Assembly: GCF_003967555.1 (NCBI RefSeq)
Contig: NZ_BIFS01000001.1
Location: 434,001-498,000, forward strand
Direction of reading: 5' to 3'
Source of the DNA: Dictyobacter kobayashii
Lineage (GTDB): Bacteria; Chloroflexota; Ktedonobacteria; Ktedonobacterales; Ktedonobacteraceae
DNA: 64,000 nucleotides
In this document: positions 45,468-56,163 of the stretch, in pieces
Numbering within the stretch: the first letter of the stretch is position 1
Layout of the letters: every line of letters starts with the position of its first letter
The notes under the pieces: generated by a model
What the model was told of the DNA's origin: nothing
The model's input: only the letters and a program-made list of their open reading frames with translations
The model's database searches: none
Program-made: the position numbers and the translations under genes

Positions 45468-47054
45468 TCAAGGATTAACCCACTCACGACCATCTTTAGC
45501 AATCAATTCATCGGCCTCTTTAGGACCCCAGGTTCCCGCGGGGTAAGGATAGACTGTCTCTGGTCCCATCTGCTTCCAGGCATTGGTAATACTATCGATG
45601 ATACGCCAGGACTCCTCGATCTCATCACGGCGAATAAAAAGGGTCGAGTCTCCCAGAATACAATCGGCGATCAGGCGCTCATAGGCCTCTGGCAACTCGA
45701 TACCAAAGACGGTCTTATACGAGGCATCCAGATCTATCGTAGAGAGATCATTAGCCGCCCCCGGCTTCTTCGCGCCAATCAAGAGAGATATGCCTTCTTC
45801 GGGCTGTATGCGCAGGATCAAGCGATTCGGTTTCATGCCCTTCATTTCTTCTTGTGAGTAAAGCTGGTGGGGCACACGCTTGAACTGAACCATAACTTCG
45901 GTACTACGTTTGGGAAGACGCTTGCCTGTACGAATATATATCGGCACATCAGCCCAGCGCCAGTTCTCAATATACAATTTAAGCGCCACATAGGTATCAG
46001 TAGTAGAGTTTGGGTCGACACCCTTCTCTTCTTTATAACCTATTACTCGCTGACCATCCAGTACTCCCGCCGTATACTGACCGCGTACGGTCCTCTCGGC
46101 GACCTGCTCAGGTGTCATTGCGCAAATGGCTCGCAAGACTTTTACTTTCTCATCGCGAATATCGTTCGCCGAGAAATCAGCTGGAGGCTCCATGGCGGTC
46201 AAAGAGAGGATCTGCATCACGTGGTTCTGCACAATATCTTTGATCGCGCCCGCATGTTCATAATATTCAGCTCGATTCTCGATGCCCAGGCTTTCCGCAA
46301 CCACAATCTGAATATGATCAATATATTTTTGATTCCAGAGTGGTTCCATAATACTGTTGGCAAAGCGAAATGCAATAATATTTTGAACAGTCTCTTTTCC
46401 CATGTAGTGATCAATACGATAGATCTGATCTTCACGGAAAACGCTGCCAATTACTTTATTGAGAGCCTTAGCCGATTCCAGGTCGTGTCCAAATGGCTTT
46501 TCCGTAATAATGTGGACCCAGGGCTTCTTTCCATTCCCATTCCCGTTGCCATTCTGCGCCGATGAAGCCGGTTGGGCCAGGCCAGCCTTACCAAGATGAT
46601 TGATAATCTCAACATCGGTATCAGGTGGTGTGGCTAGATAATACAGGCGATTTCCGCCGGTGCCCTGCTCTTTATCAAGCTTCTCAAGTAGTTGCTTCAG
46701 GCGTTGATAGCCCTCATCTTCATCAAAATTTGACTGGCAATAAAAAAGACGCTGCGCAAATGCCTGTTTACCAGCGTCATCCAGTTTATCATCGGCAGGC
46801 ATATATTTATCAAGCGAGTCGAGCACCATTGAACGCCAACCATCATCACCCAGGGGTCGACGGGCAAAAGCCACAATGCAAATGGTCTCCGGCTGGGGAT
46901 GATCGTGAATAAGATGGGCCAGGGTCGGTAGGATCTTGCGCTGTGCCAGATCGCCCGTGGCCCCAAAAAGTACAATCGCACAGGGATCAGGCGTACGACC
47001 ACTTTGCCAGATCGTATGTTTCTTCAACTGTGGTGCAGTAGCTTGTTGAGTCAT
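45468..47054 (-). CDS. zwf: Glucose-6-phosphate 1-dehydrogenase
   Basis: First step of the oxidative pentose phosphate pathway, producing NADPH. The Rossmann motif FGATGDLAQRK is near residue 30, and the active-site motif RIDHYMGKE with catalytic His is near 220 (family consensus RIDHYLGKE). A low-complexity insert of Asn/Gly (QNGNGNGNGKK) sits near 175. 528 aa, slightly long because of that insert. GAGGAG lies about nine bases before the ATG. Confidence 0.97.
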   Translation of the reverse strand: MTQQATAPQLKKHTIWQSGRTPDPCAIVLFGATGDLAQRKILPTLAHLIHDHPQPETICIVAFARRPLGDDGWRSMVLDSLDKYMPADDKLDDAGKQAFAQRLFYCQSNFDEDEGYQRLKQLLEKLDKEQGTGGNRLYYLATPPDTDVEIINHLGKAGLAQPASSAQNGNGNGNGKKPWVHIITEKPFGHDLESAKALNKVIGSVFREDQIYRIDHYMGKETVQNIIAFRFANSIMEPLWNQKYIDHIQIVVAESLGIENRAEYYEHAGAIKDIVQNHVMQILSLTAMEPPADFSANDIRDEKVKVLRAICAMTPEQVAERTVRGQYTAGVLDGQRVIGYKEEKGVDPNSTTDTYVALKLYIENWRWADVPIYIRTGKRLPKRSTEVMVQFKRVPHQLYSQEEMKGMKPNRLILRIQPEEGISLLIGAKKPGAANDLSTIDLDASYKTVFGIELPEAYERLIADCILGDSTLFIRRDEIEESWRIIDSITNAWKQMGPETVYPYPAGTWGPKEADELIAKDGREWVNP

Positions 47055-47311
47055 AAAAGTTTCTCCTCAAGAATACAGAACAATCTTCCCAACCTGTACA
47101 TAGTCCACTAGAGGGCGGCATTGACCACTACGAGCAAACGTACACGTCTATGATATATACGCACCACACGTATCACACTTTGACATATATTCATTTGTTG
47201 AGCAAAAAAGCAGTTGACTGGTACCTTTGGGTGGCGACTCTTCACACCTTTTTGTCTTACCCGATCGGCCACCAGCTACACATCTTTATTAACAAAATTA
47301 GAGGAGAACTC

Positions 47312-48735
47312 ATGGCCCGCATGAATTATGACGTAACTATTATCGGGGGTGGCTCCGCTGGCTTGACTGCGGCGCAAATAGCTCATTCGCTAGGAGCTCG
47401 AGTCCTTTTAATCGATAAGGAGCGCCTGGGGGGCGATTGCCTGAACTATGGCTGTGTGCCGAGCAAAAGCTTGATCCATGTGGCGCACGTGGTACGACAG
47501 GCGCGCCTCGCTACCCAATTCGGCCTGCAGCCGGGCAGTGGCCAGGTCGATATGGAAAAGGTCAGTCAGTATATTCAGCAAGTGATTGCTCGGATTGCTG
47601 TCAATGAACAGGAGTACACAAATGGGGTGGATGTAGCCTTTGGGAAGGTAACATTTCAATCCTCAACGACCCTGCGGCTCAATGAAACGGATATCACCAC
47701 GCGCCATACATTAATCGCCACTGGTTCACACCCTGCGCTACCTGCTCTGCCAGGCCTGGAGGAGATCGAGTATCTGACCAATGAGACAATTTTTGATCTG
47801 TCTCGCTTGCCAGCATCGCTCATCGTAATAGGGGGTGGGCCCGTAGGGGTCGAATTAGCCCAGGCCCTGGCACGTTTAGGCACTCGGGTCACTATTGTAC
47901 AGCGCGCACCACAATTACTACCACGCGAGGATCTAGAAATCGCTACGGCCCTCACTGGCATACTACGTAATGAGGGAATAACTATTTATACCCATGCCCA
48001 ACCCATGCAGGTAAGCCAGCAAGGCAATAAAAAATGCCTTACAATAAAACTGGAAGACAAAATCCTTGAGTTGGAGACCGATGAACTGCTAATTGCAACC
48101 GGCCGCCAACCTAATGTAGCGGACTTGAATTTAGAAGCTGCCGACATCATATATACTGAGCAAGGTATTCAAGTCAACGAGTATCTACAAACAAGCAACT
48201 CCAATGTTTTTGCGCTAGGAGATGTAATCGGGGGCTATTATTTTACTCATGTCGCAGCTTACCAGGCAGGCGTAGCTATACGCAATGCGCTCTTCCCTAT
48301 CAGAAGACAAAAAGTCGATTATCGCGTGGTTCCCTGGTGTACTTTTACCGATCCAGAAGTGGCACACATTGGCCTGACACAAGCAGAGGCCGAGAAACAC
48401 TACAAGCATACACGAGTGGTGACGTTCCCCTGGAATGAGATCGATCGTGCCAGATCGAAGGTGCCCCTGCAGGCTTCATCAAATTAATCCTGAAAGGCCG
48501 TAAAGAGGAGATCGTTGGCGCACATCTGATTGGCACCCGAACGGGCGATTTATTGGGTGAACTGGCCCTGGCTATGAAACACCACCTCTCCATCAGCCAT
48601 ATCTACAATACCATCCATCCTTATCCAACGTACAGTACAGGGCTCCAACAGGCTACATTTCAAGCATATTTACATGGAGGCGCCGTTGTTACTAACCGTA
48701 GATTGATTCAAACCGTGCTACGAATGAAAAAGTAG
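47312..48735 (+). CDS. FAD-dependent pyridine nucleotide-disulfide oxidoreductase (Lpd/MerA-like), frameshifted as sequenced
   Basis: Flavin disulfide reductases of this class include dihydrolipoamide dehydrogenase, mercuric reductase and relatives. From ATG 47312 (AGAGGAGAACTC upstream) come the FAD motif IIGGGSAGLTAA, the redox-active GGDCLNYGCVPSKSL with both Cys, NAD motif VIGGGPVGVELAQALARLG and the FAD-binding FALGDV. The frame then breaks near 48450, where one C is missing from a CC run. The other frame supplies the dimerisation domain through IGTRTGDLLGE and HPYPTY, with the usual active-site His-x4-Glu altered to HIYNTIHPYPTY. Repaired length is 474 aa. No mer genes or 2-oxo-acid dehydrogenase genes are adjacent, so substrate is open. 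Confidence 0.88.
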
Positions 48736-48767
48736 CCGTTGAGCGTGTGTTCGATTCCCATGTCCTT

Positions 48768-48902
48768 CGCACGCTCTGTCCATGTGCTTTCATACCTGCG
48801 GTGCTCAACATTGTTTTTGTAGTGTGGTGTAGAAAATGCACAAAGAGCATTTTCTACACCTTATACTAAAACTTGTGCGGGCGCGCCAGCGCACGTCCTC
48901 AC
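48768..48902. repeat. Composite hairpin repeat, copy 3 (imperfect)
   Basis: 5' module CGCACGCTCTGTCCATGTGC (48768 onward), an imperfect stem (about 48812-48839 with 48847-48872; the inner GTGTAGAAAATGC pairs perfectly, the outer part has mismatches) and the tail CGCCAGCGCACGTCCTCAC (48884-48902). Same order as copy 2. Confidence 0.88.
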
Positions 48903-48961
48903 AAGGGCGGCACGCTTCCCATGCTGATGGCTCACTCTCTTCTCTTAAGGAGCCATAAGCT

Positions 48962-50014
48962 TCAGGAAGCCATAATTTTCTTGCGCCGGGGAACACTATC
49001 GCGTACATATTTCAGAATTTGTACTGGCGGGCTGGCCATAATAATAGCTATCAGCGCACAGAACAGAATCGGCATTAAGAGGGCCAGGGTCACCGTTCCT
49101 GCCAACGGGATATGGAAGAGGGCCATACAGACAAATTGGAGGACAATCAGGAGCAGTAATAAACCGGCAGAGGTTGACAGTGAAATGGCTTTCCAACGCG
49201 CGCGAAAGCGGGCATCCAGCGTCTTCTGGCGTAGTTGCGCCTGCTCAGATGCACTCTGCTGTAATGTGATCAACTGGCGCCTCTCGTCGTCAAGGCGCTG
49301 CCGCTCCTTATCCAACGACTCGGCCATACGCTCTACCTCACGCTTCAAATGCACCACTTCAGCCAGATAGCGATCTCCATCACTGCGTGCTTGTAGCCCT
49401 ACTGTCTGCACAAAGCGCTGCAGGGCGTCTGGCAGCTCAAACCCAGCGTCAGAGGTATCCAACACCTGAGCCAGCGCCTCCAGACGTTGCTGTATCTCTT
49501 CGTCCACCGAGCGCTCAAAGCGTTGCGCGAAATCCTGCTGGACGACGTTCAGGGCGCTATATTCATCATACAGACGATTACGCTCATCCATCAACTCCAG
49601 GAGATGCGTTTGATAATGAGCAATGTCCTGCTGATGTCCACTGTGGATCACAGCAATCTCGGCCTCAAATCGAGCCTGCAATTGCGTCTTTTCATCACTC
49701 AATTGCTGCATAGTCCCTTGCAATTCATCCAGAGTGGCCCGCAAACGCTGATTTTCTTCACGTAGTTGCACCATCTGTCGCCAGGATATTTTAACCGCAG
49801 GTGCCTCAGCCCCAAGAGGAGGCAAGGTATCCGTGTTTTTATCGGATTGCTTCTGCTGTAAAATCTGTTGCCGACCTTCATTCAAGGCACTACGATGGTC
49901 AAACGTACGTGGAAGCTTCTCAAGTGCATCAGTCGTCTGCGAAAGCTTCTCAAGTGCTTCAGGAAGATTCTCAAGTGCTCCAGTCGTTTGTGAAATTTCT
50001 TCCGATGAAAACAT
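48962..50014 (-). CDS. Coiled-coil membrane protein of unknown function
   Basis: 350 residues. The N-terminus has imperfect repeats of an 11-12-residue unit (ALENLPEALEKLSQTTDALEKLP). A long coiled-coil region (about 80-265, with motifs such as LREENQRLRATLDELQG and LKREVERMAESLDKERQRLDDERR) follows, and two hydrophobic helices near the C-terminus (about 280-335) anchor it. No family recognised. AAGGAG lies 10 bases before the ATG. It could tether a complex to the membrane; the role is unknown. Confidence 0.82.
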   Translation of the reverse strand: MFSSEEISQTTGALENLPEALEKLSQTTDALEKLPRTFDHRSALNEGRQQILQQKQSDKNTDTLPPLGAEAPAVKISWRQMVQLREENQRLRATLDELQGTMQQLSDEKTQLQARFEAEIAVIHSGHQQDIAHYQTHLLELMDERNRLYDEYSALNVVQQDFAQRFERSVDEEIQQRLEALAQVLDTSDAGFELPDALQRFVQTVGLQARSDGDRYLAEVVHLKREVERMAESLDKERQRLDDERRQLITLQQSASEQAQLRQKTLDARFRARWKAISLSTSAGLLLLLIVLQFVCMALFHIPLAGTVTLALLMPILFCALIAIIMASPPVQILKYVRDSVPRRKKIMAS

Positions 50015-50203
50015 TTTTACCCTTGCTCCTTTACGTACCGCAAAAACATACAGCGATGATAGTGCGTAGAATGCAACTACATTATTGAGCGTTCCTTGTT
50101 ATAGATTATGCACGTAAGTTCGTAAAGATTCAAGGGCCTAAATCACGATATTCATCACAAAATAGCCTTTGATCTGGGTTTAAGGGTAGATTCTTAGTAT
50201 TTC

Positions 50204-50287
50204 AACATACAAAAAAGACAGGTCGTGTTGCAGTAAGTGCGCGAATGCACACTTACTGCAACACGACCTGTCTTTTTTGTATGTTGC
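50204..50287. terminator. 37-bp perfect hairpin between two minus-strand genes
   Basis: 50204-50240 is exactly complementary to 50251-50287 with a 10-base loop (CGCGAATGCA). It starts just after the stop of the hydrolase gene (minus strand) and has T6/A6 runs inside the arms, so it can end transcription from that gene. The apex resembles the TGCGC/GCGCA core of the composite repeats but the tail is absent. Confidence 0.75.
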
Positions 50288-50313
50288 TCGTTGGACAATT
50301 TAATATCTAAAAT

Positions 50314-51368
50314 TTAGAGGTTACGATGAAGCTCAGGTAGAGAATCAGCTAGATGTTTAGCCAGAAAGGTTTGGATTACGAGGTCATATTGCATTGGATT
50401 CCAACCATAGGCACCACAGTGCACTTTGGCGTCAGCAAAGTAGGTTTCAAGGGGTGCTCCGTATGCCATTGCTTCAGCCTTGAGCTGGTGGGCGTGCTCT
50501 ATTGGGATGAGATTGTCTCCAGATGAATGGATTAAGAGTATTGGTATAGGATGGTATTGTAAGATTTTTTTTGAGCGCTGTTTCCAACGTTTAAAACTGG
50601 TGTCAGGCCGGGCGATTACAGTGAAGCCGTAACGGAGCCGGAAAACAATACGGCTCATGCCGACGATGCTCCAGGCCAGCAGGGTTACCAGTAGCTGTGG
50701 CAGAGGCAGGCGCGGATAGCGCAACAGCCATTCATCAACCAGTCGAAAGGCGACCAGGCGGCGCAGGATATCGTCTGAGCGCGCGTAAGGGCTATCGGCA
50801 ATAATAGCCACAACATCAGGATGCGGTGTGGTCAGGAGCGCAACCGCCGCTCCCATAGAAAACCCATGGATAATGATTTTGCCCGGCAGGGTCTCTGGCT
50901 GGTGGCTGGCAACATAGATCGCAGCCTCCATATCGCGTACCTCAGCATTTCCCGCGGTGGTCATCACGCTCTCGCTGTCCCGTGTCCACGAAAATCGAAG
51001 AAGAGGACGTTGTAGCCACGCGAATATTCCAGTTGCGCCACCGGGCGCAGGTGAGAGCGAGAGATGCGATAACCATGACAGAGAATGATGGTTGGCGCAA
51101 GCACCGGCTGCGCCCAGAAATCCCCGCACAGTAAAGTCCCATCAGAGGCCTTGAAGAGTAACGAACGCTGCGCCAGTTGCGGAGGTTCTTCAAGCAGTGA
51201 TTGAGGCATACCCCACTCCAGGGCAGAGTCGGGCAGGGGGATATGCGGACGCGAAAATTCTTGTACAAAGAAGTGCGCTACAAGTGCCAATCCGCTGGTT
51301 ACAGTAAGCCCCAGGAGGCTTGCTGTGCTTGTTGCGAGTCCTAAAGCCCATCGATGTTGCCCAGCCAT
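50314..51368 (-). CDS. Alpha/beta hydrolase with N-terminal membrane anchor, frameshifted as sequenced
   Basis: From ATG 51368 (GAGGAG upstream) an N-terminal hydrophobic helix (about 10-35) is followed by an alpha/beta hydrolase domain: ILCHGYRISRSHLRP, then NVLFFDFRGHG where the frame is lost, then DSESVMTTAGNAEVRDMEAAI in another frame. One G is missing from the GGG run at 50979-50981. The nucleophile is Ser in GFSMGAAVAL, the acid Asp in IHSSGDNLIPIEHA, and the His is probably in VHCGAYGWNP. Repaired length 351 aa, matching the YqkD/BEM46-like membrane-anchored group. Substrate unknown. Confidence 0.85.
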
Positions 51369-51571
51369 AGACAAACTCCTCTCCTTGTAGTAATGATCAA
51401 GCTGGATCACCGATCAACATACAAATGCCAACCGAACACAAGAAGGCGGAGTGAAGAAGTGGAGGGTCTCCAGTTCTTCACTACACGAAATAGCAGGGCA
51501 GGACGCCGCATTCTCCATCCTCAAAAACAGTATCGCCCGGATATTGCTCATTTAGACGGAGGCTAGTAATT

Positions 51572-53088
51572 TTAGTTCTTCGTTGACACTGATGTTAGCG
51601 ATTGCATCTTCTGATCAGGGGTGCCACCTCCAATCATATCTGCTACTATTTTACCTGAACTCATGACTCCAGGTAAACCCGCACCGGGGTGAGTTCCTGC
51701 TCCCGTGAAGTAGAGGTTGGGAATATCTTCACTAATATTGTGTGGCCGGAACCAGGCAGACTGCGTCAGAATTGGTTCGACGGAGAAGGCGCTACCGAGA
51801 TAACTATTGAGTTCATCGCGGAAATGGAGCGGATCGATGTAGTGCTCGGTGACGATATGTTTGGACAGATCGGGCATATAATGCTCTTCCAGATACTGCA
51901 CAATGGAGTCGCGGTAAGGTTTAGCGGTTGTGGTCCAGTCGGTACCACTTCCCAGATGAGGAACAGGTGATAGTACATACCAGGCATCATGTCCCTCAGG
52001 TGCCAATGACGGATCGGTGGCTGTTGGACGGTGCAGATAAAGTGAGAAATCCCTGGCCAGTACTTTGCGCTTAAAGATGTCGTCCAATAATCCCTTGTAG
52101 CGCGGTCCCATCAGAATTTCATGGTGAGCTATGTTCTCATACTTGCGGTCAGTGCCGAAGTAGAGCACAAAAAGTGACATAGAATATTGCATACGTTTAA
52201 GCTTATGATCAGTGTTTTTCTGGCGAAAGCGCTCCTGGATCAGATGCATATATGTAAAGGCCACATCCGCATTGCTCACCACGATCTGGGCCGGGAAAAA
52301 CTCACCATCACGGGTACGCACACCTTCAGCCCGCTTATTCTGCTCATTAATGACAATCTCGCTCACCTCGCGGTCCAGGTAGATCTGGCCACCCATATCC
52401 TCAAATAATTTGACCAGGGCGCGCACCAGTGCTCCTGTGCCCCCATGGCAAACCAGACCCCGAAACGTTGCTCCAGGGTGTGAATTAATGCATAGATCGA
52501 GGTACTCTGGAAAGGATTACCGCCGATCAAGAGTGGATGGAAGCTAAAGACCTGGCGCAGGCGCTCATCTTTAATATACTGGTTAACAAAGCTGGCGACT
52601 GATTTCTGAGACTGCAAACGTACCAGATCGGGCAATACTTTAGCCATTGAGCCAAAGGTGGTGAAGGGCTGGTCGATCAACTCAAAACCAGTTTTAAAGA
52701 TCTTCTCGCCAGCATGGGCAAAACGCAAATAACCTTCAACATCAGAAGGATTGAACTCGCGAATCTGGCTCAGCAGTTGTTCACGATCGGCATTATAACG
52801 AAAAATTGAGCCATCTTCAAAACGAATATTATAAAAAGGATCTATGGGTATAATTTTGACATAGTCTTCGGTCTTTTTTCCGCACAACTCAAAGAGATCA
52901 TGGATAAGCCAGGGAGCGGTAATAATGGTTGGACCACCGTCAAAGGTAAAACCATCCTGCTCATAGACATATGCCCTTCCACCCGGCTTGTCACGCTTCT
53001 CAAGCATAGTGACATGATGTCCCTGCGCTTGCAAGCGGATCGCCGCCGTCAAACCACCAAAGCCACTGCCAATCACCGTAATATTCAT
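51572..53088 (-). CDS. Phytoene desaturase (CrtI)-family FAD oxidoreductase, frameshifted as sequenced
   Basis: Members desaturate or isomerise carotenoid precursors at the membrane. From ATG 53088 (GAGGAG seven bases upstream) comes the FAD motif VIGSGFGGLTAAIRLQAQG, then KPGGRAYVYEQDGFTFDGGPT, typical of CrtI. The frame is lost at FAMG and continues as GTGALVRALVKLFEDMGGQIYL after adding one G to the run at 52440-52444. The C-terminal LYFTGAGTHPGAGLPGVMSSGKIVAD is the carotenoid-desaturase FAD signature. Repaired length 505 aa. No phytoene synthase is adjacent in the window. Confidence 0.87.
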
Positions 53089-53501
53089 AAGCTGCTCCTC
53101 ATCATAGCTGATGGTCATGTGTATCTGTTCAGGTAGGTTGCTGCGTGCAGGAATCAGAGGACACTGGAATAAATCCCAGGGGTTTACTACTCTATCTTTC
53201 CCAGATAGGAAATAATACGCTACTCTCGACACGCTCTACCCACTTCTATCTGTAGTTGGTAACGATTAAGTACGCTCACGACACATAAAGGTCCTATTCT
53301 GTCGTTGGAAGCACTATAGTGACGCCCAGGGCCAGTGAAGAGGGTAGGCTCAACCTGAACAAAACTCAAGAATAGTATACAGGTATGCATGGCATAAATA
53401 GAAAAGCCGCACTTGCCTCGGTATGATACAATGTTAGCACTTAGAGAGATATTGTAAAAAATACACTAAGTCACAGCGCGCACGGAAGAAAAGGAGTTGT
53501 T
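53089..53501. other. Intergenic region between divergent crtI-like and pncB genes
   Basis: About 410 bases with no supported gene. The crtI-like frame extends to 53232 without a ribosome site. Promoters of both genes are expected here; I see no convincing hexamer pair. Confidence 0.45.
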
Positions 53502-54910
53502 ATGAATCGTCGTGCCCCTAGTCTACATCCGGGATTGATGACAGATATGTACCATCCAGACTCAGCATACGTCTCATGGCGGACAGGTCAGAATGGACTG
53601 ACCACCTTTGATCTCTATACGCGAAAAGCTCCTTTCGGAGGGGGCTATTTGCTCGTTGCTGGCCTCGAGGCTGCGATAGAGTTCGCCCAATCGTTTCGGT
53701 ATACAGATGATGAGCTAAAGTTTCTGGCCCATATTCGAGATTATGATGCGGCTTTTCTCGATGACCTGTCCAGGCTCCGTTTTACTGGAGAGATTCTGGC
53801 GATGCCTGAAGGTAGCATTGCGTTTCCTCATGAACCTATTTTGCGGGTGACTGCACCATTTCGTGAGGCGCTCCTGTTAGAAGCGGGTCTACTGCAAGCA
53901 ATTGGACTTTCAACTTTGATCGCGACTAAAGCTTCTCGTATCGTTTACGCAGCCGAGCAAGGGCACCCTCGGCGCATCTCTGAATTTGCTTTTCGGCGCG
54001 CACAGGAACCAATGACAGTGGCACGCGCTTCGTATATTGGCGGTTGTTCAAGTACATCTTTGCTAAACGCAGCCTATGAATATCGTTTACCCGCCACAGG
54101 TACAGTTCCGCACGCATTGATTGAGATGTATCCTACTGAACAAGAGGCATTTGAGGCGGTGGCCGAGGCATATAATCGCTATACGCTCTTGCTCGATACC
54201 TATGATGCGCGGCGGGCCATCCATACAGCTATTGAGGTAGGATTACGCTCACAGGAGACACTAGGACATACACTGGCAGCAGTACGGCTGGATAGTGGAG
54301 ATCTGGTGGCCGATACGATTTATGTGCGGGAACAATTGGATAAAGCCGGCCTGCAAAATGTGCGCATCCTGGCCAGTGGAGATCTGGATGAGTGGAAGAT
54401 TCAGGAATTGTTACAGGCCGGGCGGCAATCGATTCGTTCGGAGTTGGTACTGCGCTGGGCAGTGGAGCTGGCTCTATTGAACACAACGCAGAAGGTGGTT
54501 CGCTAGGTACGGTCTACAAAGAAGCCTGGTATGTCGATGAGATTGGCACTGAATATCCTAAAATTAAAATTGCTGGCGCCAAGAGTACGTGGCCAGGAAA
54601 AAAAGAGATCTATCGCCATCCCGACTGGAAAGAAGATGTTATCCAGCTGGCCCACGAACCCAGACCCGATAATTATCACCGCCTGCTCAAACCAGTCGTA
54701 CGCAATGGTGAAGTTGTACCTGGTAGCCTGCCCCCGCTCTCAGAGATTCGCGAACTGGCCCAGTATAACCTGAGCCTCTTGCCTGAGCGTTATCGACAGC
54801 TCAGCGTTACAGATCCATACCCTGTTCGCTTCAGCGAAGGTATCCAATCACTACGCAAGCAAGCCTTTGAGCTGGTCGGAGGATCAGGATTAAATGGTAA
54901 TGGTTTCTAA
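53502..54910 (+). CDS. pncB: Nicotinate phosphoribosyltransferase, frameshifted as sequenced
   Basis: Makes nicotinate mononucleotide from nicotinate and PRPP (NAD salvage). The start has AAGGAG; early motif MTDMYHPDSAYV, then TFDLYTRKAPFGGGYLL and RAQEP in place of the usual RRAQG. VRLDSGDL and ILASGDLDEWKI are conserved. The frame is lost at LLQAG; adding one G to the run at 54420-54422 continues as AAIDSFGVGTALGSGAG, with the expected PRPP-site Gly-rich stretch. The C-terminus ends in the hairpin overlapping the stop. Repaired length 469 aa. Confidence 0.92.
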
Positions 54911-54959
54911 AAAGAAGCTTTATGCGTGCCAGCCTGGCACGCATAAAGCTTCTTTTTAG
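54907..54959 (+). terminator. 25-bp perfect hairpin containing the pncB stop codon
   Basis: 54907-54931 pairs exactly with 54935-54959 around a 3-base loop. TAA (54908-54910) is inside the stem. T5 in the 3' arm could support termination. Confidence 0.85.
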
Positions 54960-55017
54960 GTATAGTTACAGGATGTGCACAAATGCGCACATCCTGTAAC
55001 TATACCTGACTTTTTTT
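54958..55017 (+). terminator. Second hairpin plus T-run after pncB
   Basis: 54958-54978 pairs perfectly (21 bp) with 54987-55007, loop ACAAATGC, followed by ACTTTTTTT. It overlaps the previous hairpin by two bases and shares the GTGC/GCAC apex style of the composite repeats. Confidence 0.88.
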
Positions 55018-55086
55018 GACAATGTATCTGATCCTTATGATCTCTGCAATCTTCACACCTGAGTTTGCGCGCCTTCGGCGCGAAAG

Positions 55087-55179
55087 TGTTATCTTCTGTG
55101 GTGCAAAAAAAGTGCGCTGGCGCACTTTTTTTGCACCACAGAAGATAACAGGTGCGGGTGCGCCAACGCACGCCCGCAT
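55087..55179. repeat. Composite hairpin repeat, copy 4
   Basis: A perfect 31-bp stem (55087-55117 with 55120-55150, 2-base loop), apex AGTGCGC/GCGCACT, followed by a diverged tail CGCCAACGCACGCCCGCAT (55161-55179). A small GCGCGCC-TTCG-GGCGCG-like hairpin precedes it instead of the full 5' module, although TTCACACCT just before is shared with copy 2. Confidence 0.88.
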
Positions 55180-55286
55180 ACGCTGGTATCTCTGGCAGCC
55201 TATGTACCTGATGGCATGCTTTGTTCGTTACAAAAAGTAGGTCAAAAAAATCTATAGATAAGGCTTTACTTGTGACAGATACAAAC

Positions 55287-56078
55287 ATGCAGTATTCAAC
55301 ATCTTCAGATATGACTCCCGAGCAGCCAGAAAGCGCGACCAGTACCCAGGTCGTCATCTGGACACCTCCATTTATCGTCCTCTTTAGCGCCTTGATCGGC
55401 TTTGGGCTTGGCATTGCCAGTCTGCTAACCTTCATCTGGTTGAATAGCGGCCTCTACTCAGTAGAGCGCATAGGCATGATCTATAGCGTAGTACTCCTGG
55501 TCATCTGGCTGGTAATACTTATTACCGCGCATTCCTGGTGGATACGTGGTGGTGCCTTGTTTGGAATTATCTGGGCCACTTGCACTTTTGGGCAGTTCTG
55601 GCTGAGCAGCCATGGGGTAAGCTCACAGGACCCGCTGACCATCCAGATGCATACCGCTACGGCCAGTTCCTTACTCGCCAGTGCGCTCTGCCTCTCAATA
55701 GGTCGTACACGCCTGAAATCATGGGATGCGATCCTGCTCTGGCTACTACTCCTGCTCTTCTGCGCCTACCTGGCCTACGGCTACCTCAAAGTACCCGCTG
55801 GAACCAGTTTAATCTTATTTATTGAAGGTAGGATCGCATACTGGGCACTCATACTCAGTGTTGCCATCTGGTGGCTACGTCCTTCTTGCTGGCGAGATCA
55901 GCCCGGACCAACCATACTATTCGGCTTGGCCTCAATCCTGCTCTTTTTCCTGAATAAAGCCAGTACTCTGACCACCGAACAGAATGTCTTTTTCTTGCAA
56001 GTATTCTTCCTTTTCCTCTTGCTAGGAGCCGTAAGGATTCTACAACGCGAGCGACGTATACATATCCAGCAACGATAA
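55287..56078 (+). CDS. Polytopic membrane protein of unknown function
   Basis: 263 residues from ATG 55287 (frame open from 55221). A short polar N-terminus is followed by about eight hydrophobic helices (near residues 22-48, 58-80, 86-108, 120-140, 150-170, 180-195, 205-225 and 230-250) with few charged residues outside the loops. No family is recognised. It is separated from pncB by the hairpin cluster and ends in another hairpin, so is probably transcribed alone. Confidence 0.7.
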   Translation: MQYSTSSDMTPEQPESATSTQVVIWTPPFIVLFSALIGFGLGIASLLTFIWLNSGLYSVERIGMIYSVVLLVIWLVILITAHSWWIRGGALFGIIWATCTFGQFWLSSHGVSSQDPLTIQMHTATASSLLASALCLSIGRTRLKSWDAILLWLLLLLFCAYLAYGYLKVPAGTSLILFIEGRIAYWALILSVAIWWLRPSCWRDQPGPTILFGLASILLFFLNKASTLTTEQNVFFLQVFFLFLLLGAVRILQRERRIHIQQR

Positions 56079-56129
56079 ATAAGCTACGCATATGCGACAA
56101 ACAGTGGCACATATGCGTAGCTTATTTAT
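56075..56129. terminator. 20-bp hairpin overlapping the membrane-protein stop codon
   Basis: 56075-56094 pairs perfectly with 56110-56129, loop 15 bases; the TAA at 56076-56078 lies in the stem. It sits between convergent genes (the minus-strand CPBP gene ends at 56164) and may serve both. Confidence 0.75.
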
Positions 56130-56163
56130 TGCGCGCTAAATTCTTTAATTGAGGCCATAGAGA

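Noticed and set aside
48740..48765. tRNA T-loop-like sequence GTTCGATTCCC
   Set aside because: Flanking bases do not form a T stem, acceptor stem or anticodon arm; it lies at the edge of composite repeat copy 3.
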